DNA from: Vespula vulgaris
Lineage: Eukaryota; Arthropoda; Insecta; Hymenoptera; Vespidae
Assembly (NCBI RefSeq): GCF_905475345.1
Contig: NC_066587.1
Coordinates: forward strand, 9,787,070-9,851,069
Direction: 5' to 3'
DNA: 64,000 nt
The number at the start of each line of letters is the position of its first letter. Positions within the stretch are counted from its first letter, which is position 1. Positions 1 through 12,136 of this stretch are shown one piece after another. Below the pieces are notes generated by a model. It did not search any database. It was not told the DNA's origin and worked only from the letters and a program-made list of their open reading frames with translations. The position numbers were made by a program, and so were the translations under genes.

Positions 1-3000
1 ATCTATACATCTTGTTTATTTTATATTATTTTACATATTCAAGCATGTTTTTAGAAGGACTATTGAACTTAAAAGGACAACCGATCACGCAATCAAGTAT
101 ATATGCGGATATTTTTTTCTTATATAAAAATAATGTTTTCTTGGGATATTGTAATTACAAAAAATTACTATCAATACCATATTTAAATATTACATCACAA
201 TTAAAGTTACGTCACAATCAACGTAGTGCCATAACGAATTTGTACATATTTCGTAAATGAAATAAAAAAAAACAATAACAATATAGAGCTCGAAAAGGAT
301 GGAGAACATTAACATAACGTAGGAAAATATTGATACGTTTTAATGACAAAAGCAATCGTATTATATGTTTTCTATATATATTTTTCTACTTGTATTATAT
401 ATTTTCTATGTTCTTATTAGATTTTATTTCGGATATTTAAATTGAAATATAATAATTGAAACATCAAAACTAACTTGAAATTTATTGTAGATAAGATATT
501 TGTGCGAAAGTTTAATCGACGGTTTCATTCCTATACTAACCTTGATAATCATCCGAAAGTCTCGTCACGATGGATCCGCACCCACGACTAGAGAAATCGT
601 CGTAAATCATGGACGTATTGAAAACTTTCCACGATAAATTATCGAATGTGCCAATGATTCGTTAATTATCTTCGCGAACATCAAGAATTTTGAATCATAA
701 TGAGAAATGAAAAATTAACGATAATAACTACAAGACTACTGTAATAGTGTGATAAGAGAAGGATTCATAGAAAAAATGTTGCTTCTATTGCACGCATAAC
801 GAAAAATAATAAAAAGAAAAATTGGCCGAAATCCAAACGGCCTTGATACATAATTACTACGTAATTCCATATAATAGTATAAACTTGATTCTTGAAGTAT
901 GTAGATTTGAATAAAAACAGATATTTTCGAGATGAGAGTAAACGAAACTCCACAAAAGATAGACATGCGATGGCCTTCGTTCAAGGTTTTGTAAACGATA
1001 ATAAAAATGAAACGCGACGTCAATGACTTTGTCGTCATTATTGTTATATAGAAAACACTTGTTAATTATTAACAGTCCTATAGGGATACATAAATTAATT
1101 CAATTTATATATGACTTCGAGGTTGTAACGTCAACACGTCGCAATGAATTTAAAAAAGAAGAATTATTATGAACGTAAGTAACGTTACTTTTTCATTGAT
1201 GTATTACTGTTTTCGAACGATTATAATTCTAGATATTGTACTTTAACATAAAAAAGTTATGAAAAATTGCAAAAACGAGAGAGTATTTCCAACTTTTTCA
1301 CCCGACAATAAGAAATTTTTATTATGCTATTCAATAGAATACATACAAAACTGAAATTCTAAGAGAAAAGAATTATTAAGAACATTTTATGATAAAAATC
1401 ATTACAACTTCTTGATTAAACAAAAAATGATACTGAGAAAAATCATCGGTTTAAAAAAAAATTATTATTAAGAATGGACCGCAAATTTAAAGGCAATATA
1501 GAATTTTATTAATTTTATCCACATTACAATATTTGCTACCTTTTACAAACAAAAAAGTATAAAAAGTGTTTTGCCTCACATCGATTATACTAAAGATTCA
1601 TTATGTGTATTAGAACGATCGGTGAGTATATAAAAGTGTGTATACAGAAGTATAACATACGTCAAAATCCAATCGAGTTGTCTTCATTCGGTGCTGAATG
1701 TTTGAACGTATTATCTTAATGTATTTTCTTCTTCGTTTTGTCTTCTATCGTATTTGTATCAATGTGTGTTTTACGCAGTACCCGTGTCGAGATAACTACT
1801 TTATATAAAGCTATATTCTTAAAATTTCTTATTTAAATTTGATTACTATTATTAACACCTTGTTGATTCATAAAACATTTCTAATCCAGAGGATTTTTAT
1901 GAACAGAGAATATTTACAGACTTGATCATGATTTCATTTTAAGCGCAGCTTGATTAATTCATGCTAATTTATATTAATTTAGATTAATGTAGACAGACAA
2001 CACTAATATGATGATACTAATGATTAATATGACATTTTATATAAGTTGCAAGTTCATAAAATTCCTTTTACTAATAAATAATAGCATAGATGCCTACTTC
2101 TGACAACTTAAAATGTTGCTAGAAAAATATTCACAAAAGAATCATACAAAATAATACTTTCCAACTATTTTCCACGCTTTTTCGGCAAGATAAAAAAATT
2201 AAATAACGATATGATGAATATTTTGATAAAGTCTACGACTCTTGTTAATGGTGGAACTACTCGAGCTATTTTGGTGACAAACACGTTCGTGTGAATCCAA
2301 TGAAAAGTTACCGTAGCTGTGTGGAAAATATATTATCGCAGAAGGACGGTAGTTGGTTATCCGATTACGCAAGAACACCATGTATCGGTATTTATACAAA
2401 GTAATCATGAATGCTAGGAGCATCGGCAAAACCAAATCGTTTCGCAAAGATGCCGAAGACGTGACATTACGACTTGTCGCGAGAAGCGTGTTCTTTTCGA
2501 AGCAACATATTTCTACTAGCAATTCAATGTTTACAAATAAGTACTGTGATTCTTCTCATTTATCCTTACCAGAAAAAAAACGATAATATATCACATGTAG
2601 GTAAATACGTTAAAGACATATCAATAAAGTGGTTTATTTTCTATTGTTTAAACAAACATAACTTCGATTAAAATATTTGAAAAAGAAAGAATCGTGAACG
2701 AAAAAAAAAACATTGTTACGTTTTGTTGCAAAATATAATCTTTGTAATTTTATATTCTTCTTTTTTTTTATTAGAAAACTAATCGATGTAATACGTCTAT
2801 AATCGCAAGAGAAAGAGAGAACCTGCTCCCAATAAGAATGAATCTAAAAACTTCCTGAACCTATAAATTTGTAAGCTAAATTATATAAGCTTAAGGGGGC
2901 CAATTAACTACGTATAATTTTTTATTTTTTATAAATATTGCTTTTCTTTTAGATATAATTATTAACAAGATAACGACTTAACAGCTGATCATACTTTCTT

Positions 3001-6000
3001 TTGCAAAGCATGATTTAAAAGAAAATAACTTGCCAGGAGATGAAAGCGAATTCTTCTACCAGAAAATCCTAAAAGAAAATTTTTCTCAGCAGTAAAACAA
3101 TCGGTATCTTATATCGGACGAATAGATGTAGCATCAAATATTTAAATGCGTAAGGTATTTGTCACTTTTACAATATTACGTAAGATCATTGGTATCCTTA
3201 TAATCCGAGAAACCATGGCCTACTTCGAAGTATTCACAACTTATCCGCGATACGACCCACCGATCATCAATTCGCAATACGATTGACCAAATTTCTTATA
3301 TTAATTTATTATTAATTAATTTCATTATTAATTTATTATTACACATTTTTGCAAGAAAAAATATAAAATAAAAATTTCATATCTTTTTAAGCATAATCGT
3401 AGTTTTTTATTATTATTTCGTATTCATTTTAAATTTCATTTGATTATTATACATCCTCTGGAGATAAAAGAAAAGAAATAAGTTAACATTTTCTCTAAAT
3501 ATATAATTCGACAGACTTTAGAAGCTTCGTATAGCTTCTTCTTTTACAAATATATACATTATAGTGTATTTATAAACATATCAGTATAATTTCTAAAATT
3601 GACTTCTGTTAAATATAGACGAATACTTACGTATTTCTCATTGTTATAACTACTTTTATTACTTGACATAAGTTGGACAATAAATCAACGTTCTCCTATA
3701 TATTTTTAGTTAAAATTTTTTGTTAAATGCGTACAAATACGTCCAGAATTTCAAATAGTTTGTTAATACACTCTTGATTTTAACATTAAATATAAGCCTT
3801 AAAATGTCTACGTGAATTTATAGTGCAATTTTATTAGCAAAATTACTGCAAAATTTATTAGCACAACGATTTAAAATAAAATTAGAATAAAAAATAATGA
3901 AAAATAGTACATATTAAGAAGTGCTACATTAACATTATCGGTATTTTTTTATCATGTTATACACTTCATTTGCAAAATAACTACTTACCATGACAGCAAT
4001 ATTATCAAACATTATGCTATATTACCTAGCGGAAAAATTAGAAACTATAAACTCAATAATAATTTATACTATACAGCGATAGGTGGCACGATAGACTTTC
4101 TCATGTAGTCACAGTAACATTACGTGACCAATTGCTACTTAACGTGCGATTTTGTCCAGCCAATCCTGTTCCAGCAATACTCGTGGCTATGATCTTTAAC
4201 AACGCGGGAACGCTTTAGTTTTTTCTTTTCTGAGTGTTGTCAAGTCTAATTATACGCTTCGTTTTATTTAATCCCGTATTAATATAAAATATAGTCATTG
4301 TTTTGTTAAGAAAAAGTTTAACTGTTATCCTTCGCAGTTAGAATTACTCGATTGACTCGAAATTCAAGTGTAAATGTAAATAATATTTTAGTAATAGCCA
4401 ACAAAAATATAAATTTAATAAAATTTAGCAATAAAAATAGATTAATTTCTAAAAAAAAAGAAGAAGAATTATCAAGTACAACAAGACATCTTCTCTTATA
4501 AAGACATCATCTCATCAAGCACAATGCATCATGTGTATATCACTGCCCGTGTTCGATGTGTGTCAGGGTATATGAATGGGTAAATGAAAACCACCCAATA
4601 TATGATAAGTTTCGTATACAATTTTACCAACAGAGAGCGCGATGATAATAGCAACGATACATTTCTTTTGACAACGAAAATATATATTATTTTTCATAAA
4701 TTTGACATATCCTATATGTCCTATATTTTCAAGTATACTTCATTTATTTATTTTAAACATAGTGACTCAATTAAATAATATCAAAAGACGTTATCGAATA
4801 ATACAAATTAATAATGATATTTACAATTTTTAATATTTCCCGTACAGCATGGTTAAATAGCCAATGGTGTAAAAGAAATTATACTGACGACCAATTAGAA
4901 CGTTCATAATAAAACTTTTTTAAAATACTACAAAAAGTAAGATGCAATTACATTCAAGGTAACTCTAATCTTCGTAAGTTAACTATGTGAATTTGACCAT
5001 TAGATATTATGATATTTTAATTTAAGAATGGAAATAAAAGAAGGGAGCACAAATTCATTTCGCGAAATATGGATTATGTAACTCAATTATTTTCAATTTT
5101 CGAAGTTAAAACTAAATTTTAGAAGAATCTCACATTGATCGATGAATTTTGGTTTAATAATTTAATTTACTTTAAATCTTCCTCGTGTAATAATTGTACG
5201 CATATATACTTAAGTATTCTATTAGTCGTAATTATTTTCGCTCGCACAAGGATGACGTATGGTTAAACAATTATTAGTTGGAAACTCCAAAATCCTATGG
5301 ATGAATCTACGATTCATCTTTTGTTTATACTGTATATACGTCACGTATAAGAATGGTGTAAATTGCAGTGCAATAAGAAAAGCTGTTTAGAATTCAGCTC
5401 CTAACAGCAGTAAAAACGGTAAAAGCGCCCTGCTGGAATTATTCCTAATTTCAACGGAAAAGAATTAACAACTGTGATTATTCATAATTACTCAATACTC
5501 TTTATAAACAGGAAATAAACTGAGAATATTTTTGTCATGAACCAAAATTCGTTTGCTTAAAGTGAAAACCTATTCAAGAGAACGCAATTTATTATATATT
5601 CGTATATAGATAGAGAATATGAAGAAACACATAAACAATGGCAGCGTCAATGAATGTTCAACAGAGAGAGGCGAGTGCGAGGGAGTTAGTTTCGTGCAGT
5701 TGGAGAGGCTACTTTGTACTTACGTAGGTGTCGGGGAAAAGGAGGAGAAGGGAGCAGGTTGCGCATGGTCGCTTGGAGGGATTGCGTTGAAACTTTCGTC
5801 ATGGTATGTCTCCCTCCGATCGATCGTAGTAGGTGAAAATACTTATTCCGGTAGGTTCGTGAAGAAATCAGCGCGAAACGATATTATGTTCCGCTATATA
5901 TCAAGGATGTAAGTAGGTCTCGCGGAAAATACATCCGACGAAGCATCAAGGTGCACGTAATCCTTTTTTCGAACGGCAATAAAACTATTCTTTGTCGCGT

Positions 6001-6349
6001 GTAGAATTATTTTATATCGGCCGAGCAGTCGCCATCTTGCCTTACTGGGCGGACAGAGAAAGAAAGACAGAAAGAAAGAAAGAAAGAAAGAAAGAAAAAG
6101 AAAGAAAGAGAGAACGGGCCGTGGCTGTGGTATAGATCGTCATTGTGACAGCTTGGGAAAAGAAGCGTTCGATAGACCGTCGGTCTTGATGCGGTGCGCG
6201 CGTTCATCGCGTCGCTTGTGCTCTCTACGAACGTAGGGAGAACGTATCATTTATAGAAGAGAGTAACGAGCTCAAATATTGGAAAACAAGAGGAAGACTC
6301 TCTGAAAAGTGTGAAATCTAAGAAGGTGGCATAGAACGTACTGAAGGTA
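1..6349. other. Gene-free upstream region of Khc
   Basis: This is AT-rich DNA with no supported complete gene. It holds three weak gene-like signals, treated as findings: a minus-strand exon-like segment at 541-610, a TATA-led 36-codon ORF at 1698-1808, and a less AT-rich block at about 2260-2540 that is open on both strands. From about 5,640 the base composition becomes richer in G and C up to the Khc start, which fits the promoter and 5' UTR of Khc. Confidence 0.6.
6055..6113. repeat. (GAAA)n microsatellite upstream of Khc
   Basis: This is an AAAG/GAAA tetranucleotide run with a few interruptions, lying about 240 bp before the Khc start codon. It is probably in the 5' UTR or core promoter of Khc. 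A lysine- or phenylalanine-rich ORF across it is an artefact of the repeat. Confidence 0.9.
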
Positions 6350-9300
6350 ATGGCAATGGAGACGCCGAGAGAACGAGAGATAGCCGCGGAGGATAGTATT
6401 AAGGTAGTCTGCAGGTTTCGACCGTTGAATGACTCTGAGGAAAAGGCTGGCTCAAAGTTTATTGTCAAGTTCCCATCCGGTGGAGAGGAGAATTGCATCT
6501 CGATTGGGGTATGTTCTTATTTCGTGGAGCTAACACTATTGTCCTTTTCTTCTATTCCTGCCAAGTCTCTTATTAACGTAACGTTCATCACCCTAATGTC
6601 GCGATATTACGATAGACAACTGTTTTTGAATTGTTTTATTTTCTTTTTTTGTATAATTCGTTGTTTATAATCGTATAAACAGATCCTGATTAAATTGTCG
6701 TTGAACTTCTTTTTCTTCCTTCAAACGATTGCAGCCTGTTCATTTTACGTTTTCTCTTTCAATTGTTCGAGTTAAAGACAACCTTTTAATTTAGATTCAA
6801 TCCTTTGTGATTTAGATTTAATATAATTTTTATACTACATTCCTATATGACTATAAAGGATATATACATGCATGCGTTTATTTCTTCTCTTTTTACTATC
6901 TGTACATATAAATATATAATATGATAATCTTTACTATTTAATGAGAATATAAATACTAGTAAATGTTATTATAACGTAAAGAAAATTATAAACTTACAAT
7001 GCTACATACTTGAAGTTACAGCATATATAGGTATCATTTTCTATTATTTATATTTGACGTTATTACTTTTTTGCTTTTATACAAACATATATTTTAATTA
7101 TCTATGTATGTACATATTTATTTATTTTAGGGAAAAGTATATCTTTTTGATAAAGTATTTAAACCAAATGCTACGCAAGACAAAGTATACAATGAAGCAG
7201 CTAAATCTATTGTCACAGATGTATTGGCAGGATATAACGGTACCATTTTTGCTTATGGACAAACATCATCAGGTAAGATATAGTTTATAAATTAATAAAT
7301 GTACAATAACAGATGATTTATTTGTATTTTACTAAATTTTAACTTATTATTTCATAGGAAAAACCCATACAATGGAAGGTGTTATTGGAGATCCTAATAA
7401 ACAGGGTATCATTCCAAGGATCGTTAATGATATTTTCAATCATATTTATATTATGGAGGAGAATTTAGAGTTTCATATTAAAGTATCTTATTTTGAAATT
7501 TACATGGACAAGATTAGAGATCTTCTTGATGGTAAGTACTTGCTTGCAATCTTATAAGTTACTATTAAAAAATTCAATTTTGTCTCATTTTTATAACGGT
7601 TATATATAAATATGATAAAAAATAAATCATATGTTAAATAGTATGATATTTAATTGTCAAGTTTATTATAGTAACGTATATATTACACATGATATATATA
7701 TTATTCTGTTTTTCAGTCTCTAAGGTAAACTTAAGTGTGCATGAAGATAAAAATCGAGTTCCGTTTGTAAAAGGAGCAACTGAAAGATTTGTATCTAGTC
7801 CGGAAGAAGTTTTTGAAGTAATCGAGGAAGGAAAGTCTAATCGGCATATCGCTGTAACCAATATGAATGAACACAGTTCTCGTTCTCATTCAGTTTTCTT
7901 AATTAATGTCAAACAAGAAAATCTTGAGAATCAAAAAAAACTTTCAGGAAAATTATATCTCGTTGATCTGGCTGGTTCAGAAAAGGTAACAACCAAACGA
8001 AATTATCCTCATCATCTGAGAAATCAAAATATTTGATTTTTCATAAATTATAGGTGTCTAAAACTGGAGCTGAAGGTACTGTTCTTGATGAGGCAAAAAA
8101 TATTAACAAGTCTCTATCTGCTCTTGGTAACGTTATATCTGCGCTTGCCGATGGCAACAAAACGCACATTCCTTATCGTGACTCTAAACTGACAAGAATT
8201 TTGCAAGAATCACTTGGTGGCAATGCTCGAACTACAATTATCATTTGTTGTTCACCTGCTAGTTTTAACGAATCAGAGACTAAGTCAACTCTAGATTTCG
8301 GTAATATATATGATAGAACAGGAGTCTTGTGTTAATATATATACCACTCTTTTGTCGTTAATTAAAAACTACGGTATTTATTTAAACACTTGTTTAAATA
8401 AAAGATATTTCTCTTGTTATAGGTAAACGTGCCAAAACTATAAAGAATGTTGTGTGTGTCAATGAAGAATTAACTGCGGAAGAATGGAAACGCCGTTATG
8501 AACGTGAGAAGGAAAAGGCTGCTAGACTTAAAGGCAAAGTTGAAAAATTAGAAGCAGAATTGTCTCGTTGGCGTCAAGGTGAGACTGTAAAACCCGAAGA
8601 ACAAGTCAGTTTAGTGGAAGGACCTGATGTTATTACACCAATTACTGCATCTGTCGAAGGTAATGATCTGAAAATTAAAATACCGTCTCCCATTATTTAT
8701 ATTAATACTCTAGAAATATGATTTCTTAAATTACATTGATATTTCGAATGATGAAAAATGATTTGCTCTGTACTGCCTTTGTATTGTCCAATTTAATAAG
8801 TGATTTCACTATTATTTACTTTATCAGGCAAACTTGACGACGGTCCTCTGCCTGCTACACCTGGTGGTGGACTTATGGCTGGATCTCTTTCGAATGAAGA
8901 AAGACAAAAACTAGAAGAAGAACGTGAAAGACTGTATCAACAGTTGGATGACAAGGACGAAGAGATTAATCAACAATCTCAATATGTTGAAAAGTTAAAG
9001 GAACAAATGGAAGAACAAGAGGAATTGATTGCGAGCGCTAGAAGGGATTATGAACAATTGCAGCAAGAAATGAATAGAATACAACAGGAAAATGAAAGTG
9101 CTAAAGAGGAAGTCAAAGAAGTTTTACAAGCTCTAGAAGAATTGGCAGTGAATTATGATCAAAAATCACAAGAGGTAATGATAGATTAAGCTTAAAAATA
9201 TTTAATATTATAATAGTATATTCAAAAACAGCAATATTTGATTTAAAGTATTCAGAAAGAATTTGTATACCAAGTTATTAAGAGGATAAAGAGATATTAA

Positions 9301-11767
9301 TGTAGAATAATAATCAATTTGAAGTGTAACTGACTTGCACTCTTTTTTCTTTAGGTGGAATTGAAAAATAAACAGCATGAAAGATTGACAGAGGAACTTC
9401 TCGCTAAACAAGCAACATTAAATAATATTGAATCTGAATTGCAACAATTGCGTGATATGTCTGCTCATCAAAGAAAACGTATTGCTGATATGTTTGCTAA
9501 TTTTTTGAAAGATTTAGGAGAAATTGGAGTGGCTATAGGTGGTGATGAAAATCTTAAAGTAACTTTACTTTGAATTAATTACATAATAAATTTTACCCCA
9601 ATACATTTAATAACCTTGTGTAAGTTTCATATACGATTTGATCTTTATTTACAAATTAGGTTACACCAGAAAGTAATGGTAAATTGGAAGAAGAATTCAC
9701 AGTTGCAAGACTCTTCATTAGTAAAATGAAATCAGAGGTAAAAAATTTAGTTCAACGTTGTCAAGGATTAGAGAGTTCTCAAGTGGATTGCAACAAAAAA
9801 GTAAGTTAAATTAGTGCGATCTCTATTATTTAAATATATTGCATGCGTATACGTAAAAGTTATTTATTTACGGATATTAGGTTTCTGAATATGAAAAAGA
9901 TTTGGCGGAATGTCGGCTCCTAATCAGTCAACATGAAGCTCGTACACAAACATTATCAGAATCTATGAAAGAAGCAGAAGCTCGAAAACGTGCTTTGGAG
10001 GAAGATGTAGATGCGCTACGGGAAGAATGTGCAAAGCTTAAAGCAGCAGAACAGGTTCAAGCAGTTACTAATAAAGAGAAAGCAGAAGAGAAAGAAGCAG
10101 CTACAAAGATGAAAGTAGCTTTAGAAGAGCAAATGGATCAGCTGCGTGATGTACACCAAAAGCAGGTAAAATTATAAAAAATAAATCTACTGTCTATATA
10201 AGTAAGAATTTAAAATATAAACAAACAATTAAAATAATGTATTCAACATATCATATATATAAAATTAATATTCAGGTCGCTGCGCTTAGGGATGAATTAT
10301 CTGAAAAACAAGATTTGATCAGTGAATTGAGAGATTTGAATCAAAAATTCACTTTAGCCCATCAACGAATGCAAGCGGATTATGAACGATTGAAGCAGGA
10401 AGAAGTAAATAAATCGGTTAAACTCCAGGAAATGATATTGCTTCATGAACGTCGAGAACAAGTATGTTATGATCTTGTTTGATAAATTAAAATTACCGTT
10501 TATAAAAATTTATCTTATAATATGAATTTAAAAACTTTAGGCTAGAAAAGAGCTTAAAGGACTGGAGGATACTGTTTGCAAAGAATTGCAAACACTTCAC
10601 AATTTACGTAAATTATTCGTTCAGGACTTGCAGACTAGGATAAAAAAATCAATTCACGTTGAGGACAATGAGGACGATGGTGGCTCACTGGCTCAGAAGC
10701 AAAAGATTTCCTTTTTAGAAAATAATCTAGATCAGCTTACGAAGGTTAGTATCGCAATTAGAGTAATTATATTTATGTTGTAATGATATAATACACGTGT
10801 TCTATTTCAAGCAAGTTTCCATTTGTCACATTTCGTTTTTTATTAGGTTCACAAACAATTAGTCAGAGATAATGCGGATCTTCGATGTGAATTACCTAAA
10901 CTTGAAAAAAAATTAAGGACAACCGTTGAACGTGTAAAAGCTTTGGAAACAGCTTTGCGAGATGCCAAAGAAGGTGCAATGCGAGATCGTAAGCGTTACC
11001 AATATGAAGTAGATAGGATTAAAGAAGCTGTCAGACAGAAAAATTTGGCTCGTCGTGGACCTAGTGCACAAATTGCAAAGCCTATTCGAGCTGGTCAGCA
11101 TCATTTAAGCAATGTTAACGCTATTAGAACCGGCAATCGTGGTAAGCAATAATTTATCTATATGAAATAAATTATACACATATAGAATAAATTCACTTTA
11201 CCTGTTACTTTTTTTTAGATGCTCTTAATTAAGATACTACATTATGATTGGGAAATCGTGGGTTTGTTCGATTTTGTACAAAAGGAGTCACTTCAGGCCG
11301 CTCTACATTTTAGAGTAAGTGAATGGATTTGTCATGCTAACGATTTTGTAACTTTATTTTCACTATTTTAAAACGATATTTTTGTTACGAATTGACAGAG
11401 GTATTAAAGCTGATACTTTCTTCAGAATACTTTTGTATGTCACGAAATAACAAACGAACAAACTTAGCGATATGTTATTTCTTTATCTCTGCGCTTTTTT
11501 CTTTCTTCCTCTTCCAAAACCAAATGTAATACATACTTCCAATTCTGTGATCTTTCGGACACGTGGTGTAAACTTTAGGGAAAAAATTAATTCATATATC
11601 TCTGTCATATGCTTAAGTTTTTTTCTTGGAGAACGTGGTTAAGAACGTATAGTAATGTTGAGTATAACGTCAAATCCTTCACTTTTGCAGAACACGATCG
11701 CAAGAACGCTTTGCGTGCTGAGGTGCTAGGAGATCGAAACAAACCAATCTATGGTGTATTCATATAA
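6350..11767 (+). CDS. Khc: Kinesin heavy chain (conventional kinesin-1)
   Basis: This is the plus-end microtubule motor of kinesin-1, which pairs with light chains and carries organelles. The coding exons are 6350-6508, 7131-7272, 7358-7531, 7717-7985, 8054-8300, 8423-8659, 8828-9174, 9355-9558, 9660-9800, 9881-10165, 10276-10461, 10541-10744 and 10847-11141, then a terminal exon at 11219-11232 or, alternatively, 11691-11767. Both terminal exons join in phase and give 967 or 988 residues, close to the family length. The motor domain has the P-loop GQTSSGKT (about 96-103), switch I NEHSSRSH (209-216) and switch II DLAGSE (242-247). A long coiled-coil stalk follows, then the conserved tail with the autoinhibitory QIAKP motif (940-944). 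A second in-frame ATG lies two codons after the first. The linker after the neck coil differs from that of Drosophila. Similarity to fly Khc is strong along the whole length. Confidence 0.97.
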
Positions 11768-12063
11768 ATGTTATATTTTAAAGGCAATAGATGTATTATA
11801 ATCTTAAAAAGCACCGTCACTTCTTTTTTTGTAGAAACAAGCATGTGCTTAAAAGTATACTAATATGAGTGCATCAATTTATCAATGCGCTGCATGTCCT
11901 ATCCATATATAAATATTTAACTCAATTGCACTTATAAAAAAGGAAATTACCATAAATATTCTCAATTCTTTCTCAATTACACGAAACAATCTTGCTAAAA
12001 TAGCTTTGTTCTTCTGTAACTACATAGCATAATTTTTTTCAAAAAGTTAAAAATATATAAAAA

Positions 12064-12136
12064 TAATGATAATGATAATGATAGTAAAGATAATGGTAAT
12101 AATAATGATAATGATAATAATAACAACAATAATAAT
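12064..12136. repeat. Degenerate ATGATA/AATAAT trinucleotide repeat
   Basis: This is an imperfect run of GAT, AAT and AAC triplets in the probable 3' UTR or flank of Khc. No coding potential is seen. Confidence 0.85.

Noticed and set aside
5619..5912. 97-codon plus-strand ORF upstream of Khc
   Set aside because: It lies in the less AT-rich Khc promoter/5' UTR region, has no recognisable motif, and its composition follows the local GAG/GGA-rich DNA.
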